A stretch of DNA of 64,000 nt. Source: Rubrivivax sp. (GTDB taxonomy: Bacteria; Pseudomonadota; Gammaproteobacteria; Burkholderiales; Burkholderiaceae_C). The translations under genes and the position numbers were made by a program. Location of the stretch: NCBI GenBank assembly GCA_027484825.1, contig JAIXSE010000035.1:124001-188000 (forward strand), read 5' to 3'. Numbering within the stretch: position 1 is the stretch's first letter; each line of letters starts with the position of its first letter. This document shows, in pieces, positions 46,054 to 54,384 of the stretch. The notes below the pieces were generated by a model, which saw only the letters and a list, made by a program, of their open reading frames with translations, ran no database searches and was not told where the DNA came from.

Positions 46054-47544
46054 TCATGCGCCGGCCACCACACGCAGGTCGGCGCTGGCACTGCCGCTGC
46101 CGGAGGCCTTGACCGACGTGCGGACCGAGGCCACGCCCTCCGGCCAGTCGAAGCGGGCGCTCTTGCCGTTGTCCAGCTCGCCGCTGTCCGCCAGCGTGCG
46201 ACCGCCGCGGTCCTTGAGCTCCACCCGCAACCGGGCATCGCCGGTGCAGCGGGCGGTGACGCGGCAGGCCTGCCCGGCCTTCGGCTTGGCCCAGTTCACG
46301 CCGCTGAGCTGCCGGTTGCCTTCCACGGCCAGCACCGCATCGCGGGCGTCCTCGAAGACCACCGCCTGGCGCCAGGTGTCGTAGCGGGCGCGGGCCGTGC
46401 CTTTGACGGCGCGCCAGTCACCGCGCATGGACAGCACATTCAGCGGCGCATCCAGGTCCACTGGCCGGTCATTGCCGTCCAGCCAGCCCTTGGCCGACTT
46501 GACCTGACGCAGCGCGCCGCGCAGCCGCTCCAGATCGTTGCCGACCTGGCTGTTCCAGCCGTTCTTCAGCACGATGGGGAAACGGGCGCCGATTTCGGCA
46601 TAGATGCAGAAGGGCGTGCCGTGATTGCGGTCCACCACATAGCCACCGTAACGCTTGAGCGTCTCGCCGATCTTGCGCATGCTGAGGTCGCCCAGCGAGC
46701 GGATGTCGAAATCCGGCGGCAACATCAAGAGCGCGCCTTCGGGAATCTGGCCCTTGTTCTGCTCGACCCCGCGGTCGGCCGAGGTGGCCGGGAAGATGTA
46801 GCCCGGCGAGGCGCTCAATCCGGAAAAGGTCAGGGACATGGCCAGCGCATGACGATAGAGCGGCTCGCCGTCCTCGATCTCATGGCTGCGGATCAGGCCG
46901 CCCATGGTGGGCACCCCGGCCGCGCGGGCGCCCTGGAAGTAGTGGGCCGGGTCGCCCCAGCCGCGGCCATCCAGCGCCGTCCACGCATATTGCTGGGCGC
47001 GCCACTCGTCCCCCACCTTCTTGAGCTGGAAGAACGAATGGATGATGCCGGCCTGCGGATCGACCAGGTCGGCATGGCCGTCCGAGCCACTGGCGGGCAA
47101 CACACCGGCCGGCCAGCGCGGAATCAGCACTTCGGGGACCATGGACTCGCTGTCCGGATCCCAGACGCCCTTCTGGTTCAGCGGGCCCAAAACGCGCTGG
47201 GGCTGGTCATCCGGGCTGCACAGGAAGACACCGACGGAGTACTTGCCGCTTTCGATGGCGGGGAAATAGGCGTCCTTGGGAATGCTCCAGCTGTCCAGCA
47301 CCGGATCGACCGGGCGGCAGTTCCAGGGGGACTGGGCCGAGAACGGGCGCTCGGCGGTGCCGAAACGGCGCTCCCCCCGGTCACCGCCGCGTCCAGGGCG
47401 CTTGTCCTGCCCCTCCGGTCGCTCCTGCCGATCCTGCTGCCGTTGCGGCTGCGGCTGCGCCCCGGCCAGGCCCGGCGCCAGTGCAGCAGCGGCCAGCCCC
47501 AGGCTGGCGCCGCACCAGTGGCGTCGATCCCATTGCATCGTCAT
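46054..47544 (-). CDS. Secreted protein of unknown function, paralogue 1 in EPS locus
   Basis: The 496-residue product has an N-terminal DRRHWCGASLGLAAAALAPG segment that resembles a Tat signal peptide, followed by a charged Gln/Arg/Gly-rich linker (about 30-62). The core (65-420) is clearly related to the product at 48266-49813. Shared segments are IPRWPAGVLPASGSDGHAD, HSFFQLKKVGDEW, GGLIRSHEIEDGE, ALLMLPPDFD and ETLKRYGGYVVDRNHGTPF. A beta-rich C-terminal domain of about 90 residues (WAKPKAGQACRVTARCTGDA onward) resembles a carbohydrate-binding or Ig-like module. I do not recognise the family. Acting on the EPS, as lyase, hydrolase or binding protein, is an inference from context. Confidence 0.88.
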   Translation of the reverse strand: MTMQWDRRHWCGASLGLAAAALAPGLAGAQPQPQRQQDRQERPEGQDKRPGRGGDRGERRFGTAERPFSAQSPWNCRPVDPVLDSWSIPKDAYFPAIESGKYSVGVFLCSPDDQPQRVLGPLNQKGVWDPDSESMVPEVLIPRWPAGVLPASGSDGHADLVDPQAGIIHSFFQLKKVGDEWRAQQYAWTALDGRGWGDPAHYFQGARAAGVPTMGGLIRSHEIEDGEPLYRHALAMSLTFSGLSASPGYIFPATSADRGVEQNKGQIPEGALLMLPPDFDIRSLGDLSMRKIGETLKRYGGYVVDRNHGTPFCIYAEIGARFPIVLKNGWNSQVGNDLERLRGALRQVKSAKGWLDGNDRPVDLDAPLNVLSMRGDWRAVKGTARARYDTWRQAVVFEDARDAVLAVEGNRQLSGVNWAKPKAGQACRVTARCTGDARLRVELKDRGGRTLADSGELDNGKSARFDWPEGVASVRTSVKASGSGSASADLRVVAGA

Positions 47545-47642
47545 GTTGGCTACCCTTGTGTACTTCCCTCGATCACGCCGACCCGCTGCCTGAACGGCCG
47601 CGGGTCACCCCAAGCCATGCGGGTGGCCACCCCTGTCTCCAT

Positions 47643-48269
47643 TCAACCGCCGATCGATGTCGGCAATGTTTTTATTGGTTCATCCGCCACCGGTGTGCGG
47701 GACACCGGCACTGCGTTGGTGCCGGTGGACGCCTGCGGTGCACCGGCCGTCGGCAAGGGCAGGATTCGTGCCGGGTTGCCCACGGCGGTCGCGCCCGGGG
47801 GCACGTCCTGTAACACCACGGCCATGGCGCCGATGCGGCAGCCCGCGCCCAGCCGCACGCCGCCGAGCACCTGGGCATAGGCGCCCAGCTCGACGCCGTC
47901 TTCCAGCACCGGGCAAGGACCGTCCGGCACCCGGTTACCCAGCGTCACACCTTGTCGCAAGGTGCATTGGGCGCCGATCACCGTGCCCGGGTTCACGAAG
48001 ATGCCGCCAAAGTGCCAGATGCGCAAACCGGGACCAATCCGGCAATCTTTGGGCAGGCTGATGCCGGTGAGCGTCTCCACCCACCGGAACATCAGCCAGT
48101 AGAGCTTGGTCCGCCAGCGCCGACCGAAGCCCACCGGCATGGCGTCCACCCGCCGTCCAAAACGGTAGACCCACAGGGCCCACAACGATTGCTCGCGCCG
48201 CCAGGCGCGTGCGTCGCCGCATCGCGCCAGGTCGGCCTGCCAGTCCCGATCCGCATCTGCCTGGGTCAT
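47643..48269 (-). CDS. Serine-acetyltransferase-like hexapeptide O-acetyltransferase
   Basis: The 208-residue protein has the left-handed beta-helix pattern of CysE-like enzymes used in polysaccharide O-acetylation. Hexapeptide repeats run from about 75 to 165 (CRIGPGLRIWHFGGIFVNPG, TVIGAQCTLRQGVTLGNR, VELGAYAQVLGGVRLGAG, CRIGAMAVVLQDVPPGATAV), with the catalytic His in the IWHFGG segment. The N-terminus is Trp/Arg-rich and helical. It overlaps the secreted paralogue 2 gene by ATGA and lies between the two paralogues, so acetylation and these secreted proteins may be linked. Confidence 0.88.
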   Translation of the reverse strand: MTQADADRDWQADLARCGDARAWRREQSLWALWVYRFGRRVDAMPVGFGRRWRTKLYWLMFRWVETLTGISLPKDCRIGPGLRIWHFGGIFVNPGTVIGAQCTLRQGVTLGNRVPDGPCPVLEDGVELGAYAQVLGGVRLGAGCRIGAMAVVLQDVPPGATAVGNPARILPLPTAGAPQASTGTNAVPVSRTPVADEPIKTLPTSIGG

Positions 48270-49813
48270 TTCATCAAGGTCTTTCCCGACAAGGCATTGA
48301 GCGGCGCGTCCGACACCAGCGTGCCGCCCACCGTGGACACCGTGCCCGCATTGCCGCTGTAGGCATACACCGCCACGCGGGCGTAATCGGCCGGCCAGTT
48401 GAAGCTGGCCACCGCGCCGTCGGCCAGCTCTCCGCTGTCATACAGCTTGGTGCCACTGTTGTTGTACAGGGCCAGCCGCAAGCGGCCGCCGCCGCTGCAG
48501 CGCGCCGTCAGTTTGTAGGGCGTGCCCGCCACCGGCTTGGCCCAGGCCACGGTGCTGATGGTGCGGGTGCTGTAGTTCACCTGCGCCACATCCACCGCCG
48601 TGGCGGGGAACACCACCGCCTGCTTCCAGGTGTCGAAGCTGCCCAGCGGCGAGCTGCGCTGCAGCGACCACTGGCCCCGCAGCGACAGGATGTTCAGCCG
48701 CTGCTCCGGCACGATGGACGCACCATTGCCGTCCACCCAGCCCGACACGCTGACCACCTGCCGAAGCGCAGCCCGCACCATCTGCAGCTCATTGGCGGTG
48801 GTGTTGTCCCAGCCATTGGGCATCAGATTGAAGTTGCTGCCGTTCTCGGCGTAGATGACAAAGGGCGTGCCGTAATTGCGGTCCACCACATAGCCGCCGT
48901 AGCGCTTGAGTGTTTCCGCCACCTTGCGCAGCTTGAGATTGGTGATCGTGCTGGTGTCGAAGGTGGACGGCAGCATCAGCAGCGCCCCTTGCGGGATGCT
49001 GCCGGTGTTGGTGGTGGCGGCGTTGCTGTCCGCCGAGGTGGCTGGATAGATGTAGGTGGTGGCCGCACTCAGGGCGTTGTAGGTGAGCGAAACAGCCAGC
49101 GCATGCTGATACCAGCCCAGGCCGTCGTCCACCTCCGCCTTGCGGATCACCCCGCCGATGGCCGGCACGCCCACGGCGCGCGCGCCCTGGTAGTAATGGC
49201 CGCCCTCGCCGAAGCCGCGACCGGCCAGCGGTGCCCAGGCGTACTGGCCAGCGCGCCAGGTGCCGTTGTCCAGCCGGAGCTGGAAGAACGAATGCACGAT
49301 GCCCATGCCCTCGTCGATGATGTCGGCATGCCCGTCCGAGCCAGAGGCCGGCACGACATTGGCCGGCCAGCGCGGAATCACCACCGTGGCCCGGTAGCTC
49401 TCCGCGTCCGGATCCCAGATGCCGCTGGTGTTGCCCACGAGCGGATAGACGGTCACCGACGGGTCCGAGCTCAGCGCCTTGAACACACCGGTGGACCAGG
49501 TGCCCTCGGCCACCGTCGGGTAGTAGTTGGAGGTGGGAATCGAGAAATCGCCCAGCACCGGCGCCACCGGCTGCATGTACCAGGGCGAGAACGCGGCGAA
49601 CGGGGTGTCATAGGTGCCGAACACCCGGGCCGGCGTCGTCTGCGCCCGGGCCTGCGGGGCCAGCATGCCGGCAGTGCCGCACAGCACCAGCGCCAGTGCA
49701 GTGCCTGCGAACAGGCGCGCCGGACGATGCGACCGGCCAGCGGGACCCGTCGGACCCGCCGGGCGGGATGGACGGGACATGCGGAATCGCGATGACAGCG
49801 ATGTTGACGTCAT
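48266..49813 (-). CDS. Secreted protein of unknown function, paralogue 2 in EPS locus
   Basis: The 515-residue product has a long basic N-region followed by a hydrophobic signal (LFAGTALALVLCGTAGMLAP, then QARAQ). Its core matches paralogue 1 (46054-47544). Shared elements are IPRWPANVVPASGSDGHAD, HSFFQLRLDNGTW, GGVIRKAEVDDG, YIYPATSAD, ALLMLPSTFD and ETLKRYGGYVVDRNYGTPF. The C-terminal beta domain is also shared (WAKPVAGTPYKLTARCSGGG). ATG 49813 fits the strong AAGGAGGT site; ATG 49819 overlaps the preceding stop. No PEP-CTERM or other sorting tail is visible. The function is unknown; the context suggests an extracellular EPS-active or EPS-binding protein. Confidence 0.88.
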   Translation of the reverse strand: MTSTSLSSRFRMSRPSRPAGPTGPAGRSHRPARLFAGTALALVLCGTAGMLAPQARAQTTPARVFGTYDTPFAAFSPWYMQPVAPVLGDFSIPTSNYYPTVAEGTWSTGVFKALSSDPSVTVYPLVGNTSGIWDPDAESYRATVVIPRWPANVVPASGSDGHADIIDEGMGIVHSFFQLRLDNGTWRAGQYAWAPLAGRGFGEGGHYYQGARAVGVPAIGGVIRKAEVDDGLGWYQHALAVSLTYNALSAATTYIYPATSADSNAATTNTGSIPQGALLMLPSTFDTSTITNLKLRKVAETLKRYGGYVVDRNYGTPFVIYAENGSNFNLMPNGWDNTTANELQMVRAALRQVVSVSGWVDGNGASIVPEQRLNILSLRGQWSLQRSSPLGSFDTWKQAVVFPATAVDVAQVNYSTRTISTVAWAKPVAGTPYKLTARCSGGGRLRLALYNNSGTKLYDSGELADGAVASFNWPADYARVAVYAYSGNAGTVSTVGGTLVSDAPLNALSGKTLMK

Positions 49814-49815
49814 GG

Positions 49816-50865
49816 TCATACCTCCTTCAACCGCTGACCGCGCCCTGCCCCGACACGCTTGGCCAGCTCGTTGAAACGCCGCTCCACCTGGAAGGTGGAG
49901 ACGTGCGCAATACCGAAGACCACCAACAACAGCAACGGTCGCTTCAGATATTTGACCCAGAGATCACCGCTGCCCAGCCAGGTGGCCGCCAGGGGCAAGT
50001 GCCACACATAGAGTGCATAGGAAATGGAAGCGATATAGGCAAATATCGGTCCTCCCAACCAGACGGAGAGTCGATGCCCGGGCTGCGCCATCAGTGCACC
50101 GACCAGGGCGGCTGCCGCATAAGGCTTCAGATAGGTCAGAGGGTTATACACCTCATGGCTGAAAAAGCTGCAGGCCAACATCAGCAGCAGCAGGCTGGGG
50201 ATGGCACCCGGCCGCGACAAGACCTGACGCACGGCCGGCCACGCACGGGAGTGCATCACCAGCGCCAGGCAGGCGCCGGCCAGCAGGTCATCGGCGCGGA
50301 ACCAGGTGATGCTGGAGCCAGACATGTCGTTGGCCCAGCGCAGGCCGGTGACGGTCAGCAACAGCAACGGGAACAGCCACCAGATGGCCCGCACCCGCAG
50401 CCAGAGCATCAGCGCTGCGAGCAGGTAGAACTGGACCTCGACACACAGGCTCCAGAAGTGGTCGATCGGCGGCACCAGCCACTGCGGCGGCACATTTGCA
50501 TAAAAAAACAAATAGCTCAGCGCTGTTTCAAGGTCCACCGGCCGGAACAACCACACGACCGACAGCGCAATCCAGGCAGCCGGCACCACCCGCAACAGGC
50601 GGCGGGCCAGAAAACTGGACACCGTGGGCCGCTTAAGCAGCTGTCCGGTGATCAGGTAGCCGGACAGGATGAAGAACAGGGCCATGCCGAAGATGCCCAG
50701 TGATTCATTCAGCGCCACGCCCGCCACATGAAAGGGCATGAGGTGCGTCCAGAGCACCGCCAGGATGCTGACGGCGCGCACGCCATCCAGAACCGGGTAG
50801 TGCGCAGCGGTCGGCGCCGCGGCGGGGCCGGGCAACTCGCCCGCCGGCGGCAGGGTCGCGCTCAT
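49816..50865 (-). CDS. Acyltransferase-3 family membrane protein
   Basis: The 349-residue integral membrane protein begins its family domain with VLDGVRAVSILAVLWTHLMP (Arg and His conserved). FFILSGYLITGQLLKRP, FLARRLLRVVPAAWIAL and the middle FWSLCVEVQFYLLAALML (catalytic Glu region) follow, in the usual order of OafA-like sugar O-acyltransferases. About ten helices are present. It overlaps both neighbours by stop-start junctions. It is the second acyltransferase-3 protein of this locus, besides the hexapeptide enzyme, so the polymer may carry several acyl groups. Confidence 0.92.
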   Translation of the reverse strand: MSATLPPAGELPGPAAAPTAAHYPVLDGVRAVSILAVLWTHLMPFHVAGVALNESLGIFGMALFFILSGYLITGQLLKRPTVSSFLARRLLRVVPAAWIALSVVWLFRPVDLETALSYLFFYANVPPQWLVPPIDHFWSLCVEVQFYLLAALMLWLRVRAIWWLFPLLLLTVTGLRWANDMSGSSITWFRADDLLAGACLALVMHSRAWPAVRQVLSRPGAIPSLLLLMLACSFFSHEVYNPLTYLKPYAAAALVGALMAQPGHRLSVWLGGPIFAYIASISYALYVWHLPLAATWLGSGDLWVKYLKRPLLLLVVFGIAHVSTFQVERRFNELAKRVGAGRGQRLKEV

Positions 50866-52562
50866 CGGCCGCGCCCCTGGGGACCGGCACCGGGGGCGCG
50901 GGGATCTCGGCGCGAGTCATTGCGCCCGCCCCGTCCCGGCCCGCCTCGGCCGCCGCCCGGGCCCTTGAGCGCCCCCGCCTGGGCCGGCACATGACGCGTC
51001 AGGCCCATCGGCACGGTATTCAGCCAGGCGGTGGCGCTCACCGACCGTTCGGCGGCAGCCCCCGCTTCGCCCCGCGCCCGTGCCTGGGCGCTGGGCCGAA
51101 TGCCCCAGGTCCGGCGGTACCGGCCTTCCCGCAAGCCATCCGGCACCAGCCGCATGGCCAGCGCACACAGGCAGCCCATGCTGAACCAGAAGTACCAGTT
51201 GTAGATCAGGTAGGCGAACATGTTGTCCGAGCTGGACACCAGGAAGTTGGCCACCAGCAGGCACATGCCGATCAGCGCCAGCAGCGGCTTGACCACAAAC
51301 AGCCGCTTGATCATGCGCGCGGTGCTGAAGTAGAGCCACAGGTAGCCCGCCAGCCCCAGGGCGCCCAGTTCAAAGAAGGTCTGCACCAGCGCACTGTGGG
51401 CGCCCCACTTCATCACCCCGGCCATGGAGAAGAAGTCCTGCGACAGGGCAAAGAAGGACTCCGCCCCGTAGCCGGCCAGATAACGGGTGGGCGACATCCA
51501 GGTCAGCGCCTCGGTCCACAGCAGCTTGCGCCAGGCGAAGGAATTGAGCTTGGCGTACTGCACCACCTCATTGCCCTCGGTCAGACCCATCACCCGCTCT
51601 CGCAGCTCGGGCAGGGCCATGAAGCCGGCCATGCCGATGATCACAAGGTAGACGAGATAGCGCCGCTCCCGCACCAGGCCGTAGACGCTGAAGATCATCA
51701 GGACCGAGATCCAGGCGCTGCGCGTCTTGGTGGTGTAGAGCAGGCCCAGCAGCAGCAGCATGTAGCCCACCACTGCGGCGGTTGTGAAGACGGTCTTGCC
51801 GATCTGCTGGCTTTTCCACCGGTAGAACAGCACGCCCAGAGACAGCACCAGGTAGAAGGCCAGAATGTTGGCATGGGGGAACGGGCCGCCATAACGCAGG
51901 CCCGACTCTTCCAGCGCATCCCCGCCACCAGCGGTGCGGCCCATGGCGATGTAGGCCAGCGACACCAGCGCCACCGGCACCGACGACCAGGTGACGATCT
52001 TCAGCATCTTGTTGAAATCGTCCTCGTCCTGCACCAGGAAGAAGGCCACCAGGAACAGCGCCACCACCGACAAATAGCCGAGGAACAGGCGGATGGCCGC
52101 CACCTTCTCCGGGGAATAGATCAGGCCCAGGGCCTGCATCAGCAGCAGCGGGCCCCACACCCACCAGGCCTGCTTGGGCAGGCGTTTGGGATCGCGGGAG
52201 ATGATCAGCGCGGCCAGCAAAATGACCAGCGCATTGAGCAGGCCACCCAGGCCGCCGACCGCGGCCATGCGGGCCTGCTCGAAGATCGGATTGGCGCCGG
52301 CGCGGATCAGCAGCACCACGATCAGGAAGGCTTCGCGGCTGTAGATGAAAAGGAAGGCGGTCAGCAGCACCAGCGGCATCACCGCCAGCATCACCGGCTT
52401 GTCTTCGGCAAAGCCGCCCATCAGGACGCTGGCCCAGCCGATCACCACCGCGCCGACGGCCAGACCGACCAGGCCCAGGAAGCCGGTCCCGTCCATGCCG
52501 TAGGCCACGCTGCGCCACAGCCGCAGTCCGTTTCCCCACCAACGCAAAGAGATGTCCTTCAC
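50862..52562 (-). CDS. Wzy-like polysaccharide polymerase / O-antigen ligase family protein
   Basis: The 566-residue protein has some 11-13 hydrophobic helices and the Wzy_C/O-antigen-ligase features: GPFPHANILAFYLVLSLG, YTTKTRSAWISVLMIFSVYG, and a large periplasmic loop with YLAGYGAESFFALS and WGAHSALVQTFFELGALGL (conserved His). The last 65 residues (about 500-566) form a Gly/Arg/Pro-rich cytoplasmic tail not usual for the family. It lies between epsI and the acyltransferase gene. With the Wzx and EpsF proteins it should polymerise repeat units in the periplasm. A ligase role cannot be excluded. Confidence 0.9.
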   Translation of the reverse strand: MKDISLRWWGNGLRLWRSVAYGMDGTGFLGLVGLAVGAVVIGWASVLMGGFAEDKPVMLAVMPLVLLTAFLFIYSREAFLIVVLLIRAGANPIFEQARMAAVGGLGGLLNALVILLAALIISRDPKRLPKQAWWVWGPLLLMQALGLIYSPEKVAAIRLFLGYLSVVALFLVAFFLVQDEDDFNKMLKIVTWSSVPVALVSLAYIAMGRTAGGGDALEESGLRYGGPFPHANILAFYLVLSLGVLFYRWKSQQIGKTVFTTAAVVGYMLLLLGLLYTTKTRSAWISVLMIFSVYGLVRERRYLVYLVIIGMAGFMALPELRERVMGLTEGNEVVQYAKLNSFAWRKLLWTEALTWMSPTRYLAGYGAESFFALSQDFFSMAGVMKWGAHSALVQTFFELGALGLAGYLWLYFSTARMIKRLFVVKPLLALIGMCLLVANFLVSSSDNMFAYLIYNWYFWFSMGCLCALAMRLVPDGLREGRYRRTWGIRPSAQARARGEAGAAAERSVSATAWLNTVPMGLTRHVPAQAGALKGPGGGRGGPGRGGRNDSRRDPRAPGAGPQGRGR

Positions 52563-52616
52563 TGCAAGTCGCTTCCTGTCACTGCCCGTCGCTGCCCGTC
52601 CGTCCGCCCTGCGTCC

Positions 52617-53366
52617 TCAGCGCACCAGCAGACCGCGGCTGGTCGCCGGCACGGCCGCGACCATCTCCTGGAGGAAGGTCTCCATCAGCGCCTGCGAGGC
52701 CGGCGCTTCATCGGCCTTGCCCAGGCGCTGGGACACCCGCACCAGCACACCGTCCGGAATGCGGCCCTTGAAGCCCTCCTGCAGGATGTACCAGCGGGCC
52801 TGCAGACCATCGCCACCATACATGCTGCCGATGCGGATCCAGTAACGAACTGCCTCAAAGCCGCCGCCGCGGGCTTCGGTCAGGATCTGGGTGGTGGGAA
52901 CGGGTGCCGTGCGCGCGTCGGTGCTGATGGCGTGGCCGCTGCCGATCTGGCGGACGGCAAAGCCCTGCGCCGGGTAGCAGACCTCCGGCCGGTGGACCTT
53001 CACATCCTGCCGCTGGCGCTCGCCCCAGGCCAGGGCCAGCATGATCTGGTCGCCGCGGCTGTTGGCATAGGTGCGCATGACGGTCTGGTCATACGGCTGC
53101 TCCTGCACCGTCTCCACGCCCTGGGCAACATCCACCTGCGTGGTGGAGTCGGCCACGACACGCCAGTCGCCAAAGGCCTTGGGCACGACAGCGTCCAGAC
53201 TGGGCGCATTGGTGATGGCCTGCAGGCGCGGCGTGGCCAGCCAGGCGCAGGCCGCAGCGGCCATCATCACCAGCAGGCCCATGATGGCGGTGTAGATCGA
53301 GAACTGCGGAATGCGGACGCCAGCCGGGCCCGGGCGGGCGTCGGTGTCGGGAGGAATGGCGCTCAT
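52617..53366 (-). CDS. epsI: Exosortase-associated protein EpsI
   Basis: EpsI-type proteins accompany exosortases in EPS loci. The 249-residue protein has one N-terminal membrane helix (YTAIMGLLVMMAAAACAW) and a periplasmic domain. The family segments are PKAFGDWRVVADS, YANSRGDQIMLALAWGERQR, DVKVHRPEVCYPAQGFAV (conserved His and Cys) and GFEAVRYWIRIGSMYG. Its start overlaps the stop of xrtB by ATGA, and 54 bases separate it from the polymerase gene. The exact role is unknown; the gene pair xrtB-epsI is the signature of this locus type. Confidence 0.93.
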   Translation of the reverse strand: MSAIPPDTDARPGPAGVRIPQFSIYTAIMGLLVMMAAAACAWLATPRLQAITNAPSLDAVVPKAFGDWRVVADSTTQVDVAQGVETVQEQPYDQTVMRTYANSRGDQIMLALAWGERQRQDVKVHRPEVCYPAQGFAVRQIGSGHAISTDARTAPVPTTQILTEARGGGFEAVRYWIRIGSMYGGDGLQARWYILQEGFKGRIPDGVLVRVSQRLGKADEAPASQALMETFLQEMVAAVPATSRGLLVR

Positions 53367-54301
53367 GCGGCCTCCTTGCGATGACGGCGTTCGACCCGCA
53401 GCGACACGGCGCGCAGCAGGCTGTCGGTCAGCACGATCAGCATCAGCGCGGTCAGGAACAGCGCCATGCCGGAGAACTCGTGCATGAAGCCCTGCCCCAC
53501 GTCGTCGCCGAGGTGGTAGGTGAGCAGGGCCAGGATCAGGATACGGATCACGTTGGACGAATAGGAGATCGGCACGATCAACAGGGCCAGCGTGAAGTTG
53601 CGGAACACCGACTCATGGCGCACCACATTCATGTAGAGCAGGCCAAGGGCTTCCAGGGTGAACAGCGAATTCAGCCCGGCGCAGGCATCGGCCACCATCA
53701 GCTGGTAGGAGCCGATCTGCAGAATCACGCCGGAGCGCGCCACCGGATAGCCCAGGTGATACATCAGCTGCTCGGCGCCCCAGGAGGCGGCCAGCTTCAT
53801 CGGCTGGGTGATCACATCCACGATGGACGCCGGCAGCGGCACCGCGAACAGCAGCAGGAAGAAGGCGAACCAGTAACGCCGCGCGATGCCCGGCCCCAGC
53901 AGCAGCAGCGCAATGCCCAGCAGCACCGGCAGCAGCGAGCCCAGCTCCAGCAGCGCAATCGACTGCGAGCGGCCCAGCACGTAGGCGGCCGCGCCCAGCA
54001 GCATCACCGCCCAGCCCAGCACCGGCGCGGGACGCGGCTCGAAGCGCTCGCCCTGCCCGGCCAGCCGCCGGGTCTGGAAGTAGAAGTACCAGGCGGACAG
54101 CGCCAGCACGATCGGACCATGGCTGTTGCGGTCTCCGCGCCAGGGCCCATGCATGAAATCGATGATGGTGGGTACATACAGGACCGCCAGGCCCAGGGCC
54201 AGCATCACCAGCACCAGACGGTTGGCGGCCCAGAACGGCCCGAACCGGGGTGCCACCCGGCCCGGGTCGCCGGGGAGGACATTGCGCGACATGACTTTCA
54301 C
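53363..54301 (-). CDS. xrtB: Exosortase B (XrtB)
   Basis: Exosortases are membrane cysteine proteases/transpeptidases that process PEP-CTERM proteins. The 312-residue product has about eight hydrophobic helices. The catalytic residues are visible as Cys207 (VADACAGLNSLFTLEALG), Arg253 (SSNVIRILIL) and His274 (GFMHEFSGMALF). Numbering is from GTG 54301; ATG 54292 is three codons later and equally possible. It lies between epsG and epsI as in exosortase-B EPS clusters. No PEP-CTERM substrate is encoded in the window. Confidence 0.95.
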   Translation of the reverse strand: MKVMSRNVLPGDPGRVAPRFGPFWAANRLVLVMLALGLAVLYVPTIIDFMHGPWRGDRNSHGPIVLALSAWYFYFQTRRLAGQGERFEPRPAPVLGWAVMLLGAAAYVLGRSQSIALLELGSLLPVLLGIALLLLGPGIARRYWFAFFLLLFAVPLPASIVDVITQPMKLAASWGAEQLMYHLGYPVARSGVILQIGSYQLMVADACAGLNSLFTLEALGLLYMNVVRHESVFRNFTLALLIVPISYSSNVIRILILALLTYHLGDDVGQGFMHEFSGMALFLTALMLIVLTDSLLRAVSLRVERRHRKEAA

Positions 54302-54384
54302 TGGATTCCCTGCGAAGGCGACAACACCGGGCCACCGCAGTCAGCGGCGACCCTCGGCAAGCGATGCGGCTCTGCGGCCCTTGA

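Noticed and set aside
50991-53384. 797-codon open frame on the plus strand
   Set aside because: It is the reverse complement of the polymerase and epsI genes. The product is His/Gln/Arg-rich low-complexity sequence, as expected of an antisense frame in high-GC DNA.
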